Source: Burkholderia diffusa (GTDB taxonomy: Bacteria; Pseudomonadota; Gammaproteobacteria; Burkholderiales; Burkholderiaceae). From it: a stretch of DNA of 64,000 nucleotides. The translations under genes were made by a program, and so were the position numbers. Positions 24,628 through 32,930 of the stretch are shown piece after piece (the first letter of the stretch is position 1; every line of letters starts with the position of its first letter). Below the pieces are notes generated by a model that saw nothing but the letters and a program-made list of their open reading frames with translations, did not search any database and was not told the origin of the DNA. Location of the stretch: NCBI RefSeq assembly GCF_001718315.1, contig NZ_CP013363.1, forward strand, positions 1,364,001 through 1,428,000, written 5' to 3'.

Positions 24628-27218
24628 GAACGCCGACCTCCAGCCAGCAGGGACAGATCCGCGAGCGTGACGAACACGCCGACCGAGCCCGAGGCCGCGA
24701 GATAACGCGGCTCCCAGTGGGGCTCGAACTTGCTCTTGAATGCACGCAAGCCACGGAAGTTGTAGAAGCGGCCGCCGAAGCGCCAGACCATCAGCCCGAA
24801 CCGGTGCCACGGCGACGGCATCTTCGCCGCCCCCATCCCCGAGAACGGTGCGATGCCCAGGCTCAGCTTGCGGAACCCCGCTTCCTTCAGATGCAGCGCG
24901 AGCTGCGTAAACAGATACTCCATCGCATACGGCGATGCGTCCGGCAGATGGCGCATCACGCCGACGGTCGCCTCGGTGTTGAGGTCGGTCGTCATGAACG
25001 TGACGAACGCGATCGGCTTGTCGGCCTGGCGCACGAGCATCACCGACTGCGTCGCGAGATAGCCGTCGTGGAACGCGGCCACCGAGAAGCTCTTCTCGCG
25101 CGCGTCGCGGCTGTCGAGCCAGCCGTCGGAGATGTCGCGCAGCGACGGCAGCGCGGCCGGCACGTCGCTCGGCGCGATCACCTCGATCGACAGCGCGTCC
25201 TTGTCGCCGCGACGCAGCGCATAGCGCAGGTGCGAGCGGTTCGAGCCCTTCAGGTCGAACTGGTCGAGCGCGATGTGGGCTTCCTCGCCAAGCTTCATCA
25301 GCGTCAACCCGGCGTCGAGATACAACGGCAGCGCGTTCGCGCGCACCTGGTAGAACGCCGCGCGCCCGCTGTGCGCGTGCGCCAGCGCGATGAACTTGCT
25401 GATCAGCGCCGGCCATTCCTCGCGCGGCCCGACGGGGTCGTGCAGCGCGGCCCACGTGCGGCCGTTCTTCGCGTACATCAGGAACGCGCGGCGCGATTCG
25501 GAGAACAGGAACGACTTGTCGCCCATCAGCGCGAGGCCCGCATCGCTGCATTCCTGCGCGCGGATGATCTGCTCCGCGTCGACCAGGTCCTGCTCGGCGG
25601 GCTTCACGAAACGCCCGGGCGCCGGCCGCAGCAGTTGCCACAGCGCGAACATCGCGACGAACACGCCGGCCGCGAGCGTCGCGCGCAGCGCGCGCGGCGC
25701 GCGTGCGTCGAACGAGAAATGCGACCACAGATCGCGCGTATAAGGCACGTCGCGGAACGCGAAGCAGAGCACCCACACCGCGAGGATCAGCACCATCGTC
25801 ACCGACACGAACCAGCTCACCGTGAAGCGCTCGGCGAGCAGCGACGAATGACGGTTGAAGCGGCGGCGGCTGACGAGCAGCAGCACCAGCAGCGTGCCGA
25901 GCACGCCGGCCTCGACGAACGCGAGCCCCTTCGCCAGCGACAGCGCGAGGCTCGCGAGCGTCAGCGCGAAGGTCATCCACCATGCGCCGTCGAGCCGGCG
26001 CAGCAGCCCGCGCGCGACGAACAGCAACGCGACGCCCAGCACGCTGCAGATCACCTGCGAGCCCTCGAGCACCCACAGCGGCACGATGTTGCGCAGGATC
26101 GCGATCCGGTGCCAGAACGCGGGCGTCGCGCTCGAGATCACCAGCATCCCGCCGACCGCGAACGTCACGAGGCTCAGGAACAGCGGCGCCAGGTGCGACA
26201 CCCGCGCGGCCTGCCGCGACACGAGCCGGCGGCGCAGCGCACGGCCCTCGAACCCGGCCAGCAGGCCGGCCGACAGCACGAGCGGCACACCGAAGTAGAT
26301 CGCGCGATAGGCGATCAGCGCGGCGACCATCGCGTGCGCGGGCACTTCACGGCCCAGCGTGAAGACCATCGCCGCCTCGAACACACCGATCCCGCCCGGC
26401 GTATGACCGATCATCCCGAGCAGCAGCGCGGCCGCATACACGGTGATGAAGGTCGGGAACCCGACCGGCGCGACCGGCAGCAGCACCCACAGCGTCAGGC
26501 CGGCGGCCACGACGTCGAGCACCGCGTAGACGACCTGCGCGACCAGGTCGCGCCGTGCCGGCACGTCGAACGCGAGCCATTTGAAGCGTGTGACGACCGG
26601 GCGCGCGGTGTTGCCGCACATCATCGTCATCACGGCCAGCACGACGAGCAGCGCGGCGCCGCTCCACGTGAGCACGCCGGGCGCGACATGCAGCATCGCG
26701 GCGAGCGTCTGCGGCACGCAGACCATCCCGACCGCCGTCATCAGCACCAGCACGAGCGCGAGCGTGCCGCTCGTGAATACCGTCATGCGGCCGATCTGCG
26801 CGGGCGTGACGCCCGACACGCCGTACACGCGCGCGCGCACCGCGCCGCCCGTCAGCGCGCCGAAGCCGGTCGCGTTACCGAGCGCGGACCCGGCGATCGC
26901 GCCGATCCACAACGCGACGCGCGGCACCTTCGCGGCGACATAGCGCAGGCCGACCGCGTCGCGGGCGACGAGCGCGAGATAGCTGAGGGCCGTCGCGGCC
27001 AGCGACGCGCCCCACTCGCCGGCGGACATCTGACGCAACTGGCGGATCACCGACCGGTAGTCGACGGATTCCGACAGGTGCTGGAAAACCACGATCAGCA
27101 GCAGGCCGATGCCAAGCGCAAGCAGCGGCGACAACACGCGCTCGTTGCGGATCAGCGCCCGGACACGGGTGATCACCGCCGCGGCGCGGCCGGGCGAACC
27201 AGAGTGGCGGGAAGACAT
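24624..27218 (-). CDS. mprF: MprF: aminoacyl-phosphatidylglycerol synthase/flippase
   Basis: An 864-residue membrane enzyme. The N-terminal flippase part (about residues 15-340) and a second group of membrane segments (to about 540) give a dozen or more hydrophobic helices. The C-terminal 300 residues form the DUF2156 GNAT-like synthase, with KSFLFSESRRAFLMYA, DPVGPREEWPALI, GLTLMKLGEEAHIALDQF and the final IAPFSGMG block. It transfers lysine or alanine from tRNA to phosphatidylglycerol and flips the lipid, lowering surface negative charge and giving resistance to cationic peptides and acid. It is followed by an overlapping AcvB-like hydrolase gene that could reverse the reaction. Confidence 0.93.
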   Translation of the reverse strand: MSSRHSGSPGRAAAVITRVRALIRNERVLSPLLALGIGLLLIVVFQHLSESVDYRSVIRQLRQMSAGEWGASLAATALSYLALVARDAVGLRYVAAKVPRVALWIGAIAGSALGNATGFGALTGGAVRARVYGVSGVTPAQIGRMTVFTSGTLALVLVLMTAVGMVCVPQTLAAMLHVAPGVLTWSGAALLVVLAVMTMMCGNTARPVVTRFKWLAFDVPARRDLVAQVVYAVLDVVAAGLTLWVLLPVAPVGFPTFITVYAAALLLGMIGHTPGGIGVFEAAMVFTLGREVPAHAMVAALIAYRAIYFGVPLVLSAGLLAGFEGRALRRRLVSRQAARVSHLAPLFLSLVTFAVGGMLVISSATPAFWHRIAILRNIVPLWVLEGSQVICSVLGVALLFVARGLLRRLDGAWWMTFALTLASLALSLAKGLAFVEAGVLGTLLVLLLVSRRRFNRHSSLLAERFTVSWFVSVTMVLILAVWVLCFAFRDVPYTRDLWSHFSFDARAPRALRATLAAGVFVAMFALWQLLRPAPGRFVKPAEQDLVDAEQIIRAQECSDAGLALMGDKSFLFSESRRAFLMYAKNGRTWAALHDPVGPREEWPALISKFIALAHAHSGRAAFYQVRANALPLYLDAGLTLMKLGEEAHIALDQFDLKGSNRSHLRYALRRGDKDALSIEVIAPSDVPAALPSLRDISDGWLDSRDAREKSFSVAAFHDGYLATQSVMLVRQADKPIAFVTFMTTDLNTEATVGVMRHLPDASPYAMEYLFTQLALHLKEAGFRKLSLGIAPFSGMGAAKMPSPWHRFGLMVWRFGGRFYNFRGLRAFKSKFEPHWEPRYLAASGSVGVFVTLADLSLLAGGRRS

Positions 27219-27611
27219 AGGTTGTTCAGTGGTGGTGCATAGCGAGTCGCGGCGCGGGCTGGCCCGGCGGCGACATATCTGGTTGTTCTGCGTGGGCGGT
27301 CGGCCGAAGACGGAGGCAGGCGGCGCCTGGATCAGAACTTACGAGTATACGGAATTTATATTACAGAATCTTTCAACTTCGGATTGTGCGGTTTTGTGGC
27401 ACGCGGGGCGCGTCGACATCGCATCAAAATCGTGCGTCCGACGAACGCAAGGTGCGCATCATACCGGTAACCGGCCGGGATTTTTCATCAGATGAATGAC
27501 TTGTGATGCATTTGGGAGAAATTCTCCGGCCCGGCCGGGCGAGCGAGGGCAAAACCGCGACCGGGCGAGGGTTTCACGGAACAGGGACGGATCGTCGCGC
27601 CGCCCCCTTCG
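27219..27611. other. mprF upstream region, AT-rich patch
   Basis: This 393-base gap contains no gene I can support. The stretch 27335-27380 is strikingly AT-rich for this genome. On the minus strand it includes TTGAAAG and TATACT-like sequences, but their spacing (21 bases) is not canonical, so I only note it as the likely mprF promoter area. Confidence 0.35.
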
Positions 27612-28046
27612 TCACTTCGCGCGCTCGTGAGAGGCGAGCCCGATCGCCTTGTAGTCGTATGTCGGGTAGAACTCCGTCCGGTATGCGCCCCACGCCGTGT
27701 CCTCGAGCACGCGATTGACCTCCCGCACCCGCGATGCCGGCAAGCGCAGCACGACGATCTGCCCGATTCCCATCGCCACGGTCCAGCTCACCACTTCGAC
27801 GCCCGGCGGCGGAAACGCCTTGTAGAACCCCTGTTTCGCGAGCTGCGCGTTCAGTTCGGCGAGCGGGCGCGACTGGTCGTGCTTCAGGAAGACCGTCAGC
27901 AGCACCGCGTTGTCGGGCGTCGCGACGGCCGTGCCGGCCGGCACCGTCGAGGTCTGCGCGAGCGCCGGCGTGCCGCAGAGTGCGGCAGCGGCCATCGATG
28001 CAACGATCGCAAGGGTTCGAAGCGGGTAATTCCGGCGTGCCGTCAT
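27612..28046 (-). CDS. Exported protein of unknown function
   Basis: A 144-residue protein with a Sec signal peptide (MTARRNYPLRTLAIVASMAAAALCGTPALA, cleavage before QTS). The mature part has FLKHDQSRPLAELNAQLAKQGFYKAFPP and WTVAMGIGQIVVLRLPASRVREVNRVLE, giving an alternating helix/strand pattern. I do not recognise the family; similar short exported proteins occur in Burkholderia. It sits between mprF and the end of the nitrate operon, next to a LysR relic, and seems to be a single gene. Confidence 0.7.
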   Translation of the reverse strand: MTARRNYPLRTLAIVASMAAAALCGTPALAQTSTVPAGTAVATPDNAVLLTVFLKHDQSRPLAELNAQLAKQGFYKAFPPPGVEVVSWTVAMGIGQIVVLRLPASRVREVNRVLEDTAWGAYRTEFYPTYDYKAIGLASHERAK

Positions 28047-28081
28047 GACGCGACTCCGTGGCTGCGTGGATGAAGCCCCCA

Positions 28082-28335
28082 TCATGCGCCGTCCCCCGCA
28101 TCGCTGCAGCGTGCGCGCGAGTCGGTGCAGGCCCGCTCGCGCAGCACGTCGATGAAAGCGCGCAGCTTCGCCGGCACGTGCTTGCGATTCGAGATCGACA
28201 TCGCGGCGCCCGTCGTGCAGCAGCCACTTGTGCAGGCGCCCGCTCTCCGACAACCGGAAACGGATGCACGCATGCCGCTCCAGCCTGGCGATCGACGCGG
28301 GCCGGCAAGCCTGCACGGCCGCGTCGACTTGGGCG
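28082..28335 (-). pseudogene. Frameshifted C-terminal remnant of a LysR regulator
   Basis: Two adjacent minus-strand frames together read like the end of a LysR-family effector domain. The first part is ERHACIRFRLSESGRLHKWL then LHDGRRDVD (about 28316-28195). After a frame change near 28195 comes HVPAKLRAFIDVLRERA (to 28082). The order and wording match the usual LysR ending (acidic/aromatic strand, then LRAFIDFL helix). There is no helix-turn-helix part; upstream the sequence runs into the end of the nitrate reductase gene. I infer a decayed gene fragment. Confidence 0.6.
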
Positions 28336-28343
28336 GCCTGCGC

Positions 28344-31300
28344 TCAGTACACGTCCCGCATGTAGCGCCGCGCCTTCGCGAGCCGCGCGACGTAGTCGGT
28401 CGCGGCTTCGTCCGACATCCCGCCATGCTCGGCGACGACCGCCTTCAGCGCGGTATCGACATCCTTGGCCATGCGCGCGGCGTCGCCGCACACGTAGAAG
28501 TGCGCGCCCTCCTCCAGCCACTTGTACAGCTCGGCGCCCTGCTCGCGCATCCGGTCCTGCACGTAGATCTTGTCGGCCTGGTCGCGCGAGAACGCGAGAT
28601 CGAGCCGCGTCAGGAAACCGCTGTCGCGCATCGCGCTCAGTTCGTCGCCGTAGTAGAAGTCGGTTTGCGCATGCTGCTCGCCGAAGAACAGCCAGTTGCG
28701 TCCCCTCGCGCCGCGCGCCTGCCGTTCGTGCAGGAAGCCGCGGAACGGCGCGACGCCGGTGCCGGGCCCCACCATCACGACCGGCACGTCGCCGTTTACC
28801 GGCGGCCGGAAATGGGCGGACTTCTGCACGAACACCGGCACGCGGCCGTCGTCCGCGCGATCGGCGAGGAACGTCGACGCGACGCCTTTGCGCGCGCGTC
28901 GGCCGTTGTGATAGCGCACGGCCGACACGGTCAGGTGAATCTCGCCGGGATGCGCGCTCGGGCTCGATGCGATCGAATACAGGCGCGGCTGCAGCCGCTT
29001 CAGCATCCCGACCAGCTCCGTGCCCGACAGATCGACCGGGAACTCGTGCAGCACGTCCGCAAGTTGTTGCCCCCACAACCATTGCTTCAGATCGGCCTTG
29101 CGATCGTCGCCGAGCAGCGCCTTAAGCGCGCCGTTCGCACTGCGCGACGCGATGAATGCCAGCGTGTCGGGATGCGGACGCGTGATGTCGAAGTGACGCG
29201 CGAGCGCATCGCCGAGACGCATGTCGCCGATTCCCGCGACCGACACGGGTGCATCGGCCTTCAGCGCGGTGACCGACAACAGCTCGTCGACCAGCTCCGG
29301 GCAGTTGGTCGGCCACACGCCGAGCGCGTCGCCGGTTTCGTATTCGAGATTCGCGCCTTCGGTCGACAGCGACACGTAGCGCGTGTCCTTCGCGGCGCCC
29401 GGCCGGTTCAGCCGCAGGTTCGCGACGAGCTTCGACGGAGCCGGATGCGCCTTGGTCGGCAGCAACCCCGACGCGCTGATTCCGGCGGTCGGCACCGCAT
29501 GCAGCGCGGCATCCGCTTCCTTGATCCGGGCGACCACGCGTTCGAGCCACTGGTCGGCATCGCGCTGGAATTCGACGTCGCAGTCGACGCGCGCGCACAG
29601 GCGCGCCGCGCCGAGTTCCGCGAGACGTGCATCGAGCCGGCGGCCGTGCCCGCAGAACTGGTCGTAGTTGCGATCGCCGAACGCAAGCACCGCGAAGTGC
29701 ACGCCGTCGAGGCGCGCGGCGCTGCCGGCCTGCAGCGCGTCCCAGAACTCGCTGCCGTTGTCGGGCGCGTCGCCATCGCCGAACGTGCTCGTCATCAGCA
29801 GCACGTATTGCGCGCCGGCCAGCGACGCGACCGGATAGTCGGACATGCACGAGGTTCGGATCTCGAAGCCGGCGTTCATCAGTTGCGTCGCGTAGTCCTC
29901 GGTCAGCGATTCGATGTTGCCCGTCTGCGACGCCCACAGCAGCACGACCTTCGGGCGCGTGCGCACGATCCGCACGCCGCCGGGGGCGGCGGCTTCCGCC
30001 GGCAGCGCAGGCACGGCGCCTTCCGATGCGCGGGCGGGCGCCGAGCGGCTGAACAGCCCCGCGAGCATCCCGTCGAGCCAGAAGCGCACCGGCTGCGCGA
30101 GCGGCGCACCGGCCGGCAGCACCGGCACGCCACCTTCGCGCCGGCCGGCGCTCGCCTTCAGCCCGCTGACGAGGCCGGCCACGTACAGGCGCTCCGCATC
30201 GGAGAGCGGCGGCGGCGCGAGGTCGGCCACGCCGAGCGCGGCCGCAAAAGTGTCGAGGTCTGCCATGTCGGATTCCTGTGAAGCCGTGATCTGCGCCGGC
30301 GCGGGCCGCGCGTCGGCAGCGCAGGCATCGGGCCGCGCCGCGTCGTCGTCGTCGGTGGACGCGAACGCGTCCGTGTCGACGCGCGTCAGCGCGACCGCGC
30401 AATATTTCAGTTCGGGCTGCTGAGATTCCGGATCGATCGCGTCGTTCGTCACCGCATTGATGCACAGGTCGTCGCCGTACACGTCGTTCCAGTGCATCGG
30501 CGCGAAGCAGTTGCCGCGCCGCACGCGCTCGGTGACAACGGCCGGCAGCACCGCGCGACCGCGGGCCGAGCGAACCTCGACGCTGTCCTTCGTCGCGATG
30601 CCGAGCGCGTTCGCGTCGTCCGGATGCAGCTCGACGAACGGGCGCGGATTGAGCTTGTTCAGCATCGCGACCTTGCCCGTCTTCGTCATCGTGTGCCATT
30701 GATGCTGCAGCCGGCCGGTGTTCAGCACGATCGGGAACGTGTCGTCGGGCAGTTCGGCCGGCGCGACGTGCGCTCGCGCAAAGAAGCGCGCCTTGCCCGA
30801 CACCGTCGGGAACGCAATGCGCGGCGCGTCGTGCCCGTCGGCCGCCGGTCGCGGCGTCTGGCTCACGCCGTCGTTCAGGTAGCGGATCGGGTGTCGCTCG
30901 CGCGCGGTGCCCGGCGCGACCGGCCATTGCACGGGGCCGTCGCGCAGCGCCGCATGGCTCGCTCCACGCAGGTCGTAGCCGGTCGCCGGATTCGAAAAGC
31001 GCACGATCTCGTCGAACACGTCGGCCGCCGACGCGTAGTCGAACGCATCGCCGAAGCCCATCGCGCGCGCGACTTCCGCGACGATGCGCCAGTCCGGCAG
31101 CGCATCGCCTGGCGGCGCGATCGCGGCGCGCATCAGCGTCATGTTGCGCTCCGAGTTGACCATCACGCCGTCGCCTTCGGCCCACAGCGCACCGGGCAAC
31201 AGGATGTCCGCGTAGCGGTTGGTCTCGGTGTCGAGGAACGCGTCCTGCGCGATCACGAGCTCGGCGGCCTGCAGCCCCGCGATCACGTTCTGCCGGTTCG

Positions 31301-32528
31301 GCACGGTCGCGACCGGATTCGTGCAGACGATCCAGCACGCCTTGATGTCGCCGGCCGCCATCCGTTCGAACAGATCGACCGTGCCGCCGCCGGCGTCCTT
31401 GCGCAGCGTGCCGGCCGGCACGCGCCACAGGTTCTCGACGAAGCGCCGGTCGTCGTCGGACAGCACCGAGCGCTGGCCCGGCAGGCCGGGGCCCATGTAG
31501 CCCATCTCGCGCCCGCCCATCGCGTTCGGCTGGCCGGTCAGCGAGAACGGCCCGCTGCCCGGGCGGCAGATCGCGCCCGTCGCCAGATGCAGGTTGCAGA
31601 TCGCGTTGGTATTCCACACGCCGTGCGTGCTCTGGTTGAGCCCCATCGTCCAGCAGCTCATCCATTCCCGTGCTTCGCCGATCCATTGCGCGGCCGTGCG
31701 GATGTCGGCTTCCGCGAGGCCGGTGATTGCCGCGACGCGATCGGGCGTGTAATCGGCGAGGAACGCGGGCATCGCGTCCCATCCTTCGGTATACGCATCG
31801 ATGAACGCGGCATCGGTGCGGCCGTTCACGTGCAGCAGATGCAGCAATCCGTTGGTCAGCGCCAGATCGGTGCCCGGCCGGATCTGCAGGAACAGGTCGG
31901 CCTTGTCGGCGGTCCCGGTGCGGCGCGGATCGACGACGATCAGCTTCGCGCCAGCCTTCACGCGATCCATCATGCGCAGGAACAGGATCGGATGGCAGTC
32001 GGCCATGTTTGCGCCGATCACGAAGAACAGGTTCGCGCGATCGAAGTCCTGGTACGACCCGGGCGGGCCGTCCGCGCCGAGTGACTGCTTGTAGCCGGTG
32101 CTCGCGCTCGCCATGCACAGGCGCGAGTTCGACTCGATGTTGTTGGTGCCGACGAAGCCCTTCGCGAGCTTGTTCACGAGGTATTGCGCCTCGATCGACA
32201 TCTGCCCCGACACGTAAAACGACAACGCATCGGGCCCGTGCGCGTCGAGCACGGCGCGCAGCCGCCGTGCGGTCTCGGCTATCGCGTCGCGGACCGGCAG
32301 CGGCACGAGGTCGTCCTCGCGCGCACGCCGCACGAACGCGCGGTCGAGCCGCCCGGAGCGGCGCAACGCGACGTGCGCCGACGAGCCCTTCGTGCACAGC
32401 CGCCCGAAGTTGGTCGGATGATCGGAGTCGCCGGACACCTTGACGACTTCGCCATCCTCGACGTGCAGCACCATCCCGCAGCCGACGCCGCAATACGGGC
32501 ACACGCTCTTGACGGGGGTGGCGCTCAT
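28344..32528 (-). CDS. nasA: Fused assimilatory nitrate reductase / CysJ-type flavoprotein
   Basis: A 1394-residue fusion. Residues 1-55 bind a [4Fe-4S] cluster (C10, C13, C17, C45). Residues about 55-700 are the molybdopterin guanine dinucleotide oxidoreductase (ESNSRLCMASA, GANMADCHPI, LNQSTHGVWN, then the C-terminal cofactor-binding fold to about 720). A linker leads to a flavodoxin domain (VVLLWASQTGNIESLTEDYA, about 850-990), an FAD-binding domain and an NADPH-binding domain (GPGTGVAPFRGFLHERQ, FYVCGDAARMAKDV) as in CysJ. The enzyme should take electrons from NADPH through FMN/FAD to reduce nitrate to nitrite in one chain. It is the last gene of narK-nirB-nirD-nasA. Confidence 0.95.
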   Translation of the reverse strand: MSATPVKSVCPYCGVGCGMVLHVEDGEVVKVSGDSDHPTNFGRLCTKGSSAHVALRRSGRLDRAFVRRAREDDLVPLPVRDAIAETARRLRAVLDAHGPDALSFYVSGQMSIEAQYLVNKLAKGFVGTNNIESNSRLCMASASTGYKQSLGADGPPGSYQDFDRANLFFVIGANMADCHPILFLRMMDRVKAGAKLIVVDPRRTGTADKADLFLQIRPGTDLALTNGLLHLLHVNGRTDAAFIDAYTEGWDAMPAFLADYTPDRVAAITGLAEADIRTAAQWIGEAREWMSCWTMGLNQSTHGVWNTNAICNLHLATGAICRPGSGPFSLTGQPNAMGGREMGYMGPGLPGQRSVLSDDDRRFVENLWRVPAGTLRKDAGGGTVDLFERMAAGDIKACWIVCTNPVATVPNRQNVIAGLQAAELVIAQDAFLDTETNRYADILLPGALWAEGDGVMVNSERNMTLMRAAIAPPGDALPDWRIVAEVARAMGFGDAFDYASAADVFDEIVRFSNPATGYDLRGASHAALRDGPVQWPVAPGTARERHPIRYLNDGVSQTPRPAADGHDAPRIAFPTVSGKARFFARAHVAPAELPDDTFPIVLNTGRLQHQWHTMTKTGKVAMLNKLNPRPFVELHPDDANALGIATKDSVEVRSARGRAVLPAVVTERVRRGNCFAPMHWNDVYGDDLCINAVTNDAIDPESQQPELKYCAVALTRVDTDAFASTDDDDAARPDACAADARPAPAQITASQESDMADLDTFAAALGVADLAPPPLSDAERLYVAGLVSGLKASAGRREGGVPVLPAGAPLAQPVRFWLDGMLAGLFSRSAPARASEGAVPALPAEAAAPGGVRIVRTRPKVVLLWASQTGNIESLTEDYATQLMNAGFEIRTSCMSDYPVASLAGAQYVLLMTSTFGDGDAPDNGSEFWDALQAGSAARLDGVHFAVLAFGDRNYDQFCGHGRRLDARLAELGAARLCARVDCDVEFQRDADQWLERVVARIKEADAALHAVPTAGISASGLLPTKAHPAPSKLVANLRLNRPGAAKDTRYVSLSTEGANLEYETGDALGVWPTNCPELVDELLSVTALKADAPVSVAGIGDMRLGDALARHFDITRPHPDTLAFIASRSANGALKALLGDDRKADLKQWLWGQQLADVLHEFPVDLSGTELVGMLKRLQPRLYSIASSPSAHPGEIHLTVSAVRYHNGRRARKGVASTFLADRADDGRVPVFVQKSAHFRPPVNGDVPVVMVGPGTGVAPFRGFLHERQARGARGRNWLFFGEQHAQTDFYYGDELSAMRDSGFLTRLDLAFSRDQADKIYVQDRMREQGAELYKWLEEGAHFYVCGDAARMAKDVDTALKAVVAEHGGMSDEAATDYVARLAKARRYMRDVY

Positions 32529-32544
32529 GCGTGCTCCCGGGCGC

Positions 32545-32892
32545 TCAGGCGGCGATCCACACGTATCCGTCCTCGACCCGCGACGGATACGCGCTCACCG
32601 ATTTCTCGGGCGATTCGAGGCATTCGCCGGTTCGCAGGTCGAAATGCTGCTTGTACAGCGGCGACGCGACGACCACGCGCTCGCCGAGGCTGCCGATCAG
32701 CCCGCGCGACATCACGGCCGCCTGCGACACCGGATCGACGTTGTCGATCGCGAACACGCCGCCTTCTTCGGCATGCGCGACATGGAACACCGCGACCTGC
32801 TCGCCGTTGACCAGCGCGCACACGCCGGTGTTCGGCACGATGTCGTCGAGCGGGCACACACGGATCCAGGACAGGGGAAGACGATCGTTCAT
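32545..32892 (-). CDS. nirD: Nitrite reductase small subunit NirD
   Basis: A 115-residue protein with a Rieske-like fold but without the Rieske ligand set, as normal for NirD. Recognisable parts are WIRVCPLDDIVPNTGVCALV, VFAIDNVDPVSQA, SPLYKQHFDLRTG and the ending YVWIAA. It is the small partner of NirB for NADH-dependent reduction of nitrite to ammonium. It lies 38 bases after nirB and 16 before nasA in the same operon. The chosen ATG (32892) has AGGAG-type sequence (AAGGAGCCC) close upstream. Confidence 0.93.
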   Translation of the reverse strand: MNDRLPLSWIRVCPLDDIVPNTGVCALVNGEQVAVFHVAHAEEGGVFAIDNVDPVSQAAVMSRGLIGSLGERVVVASPLYKQHFDLRTGECLESPEKSVSAYPSRVEDGYVWIAA

Positions 32893-32930
32893 GATGGGCT
32901 CCTTGGAAAAGACGCTGGTGTCGGTCGGTG

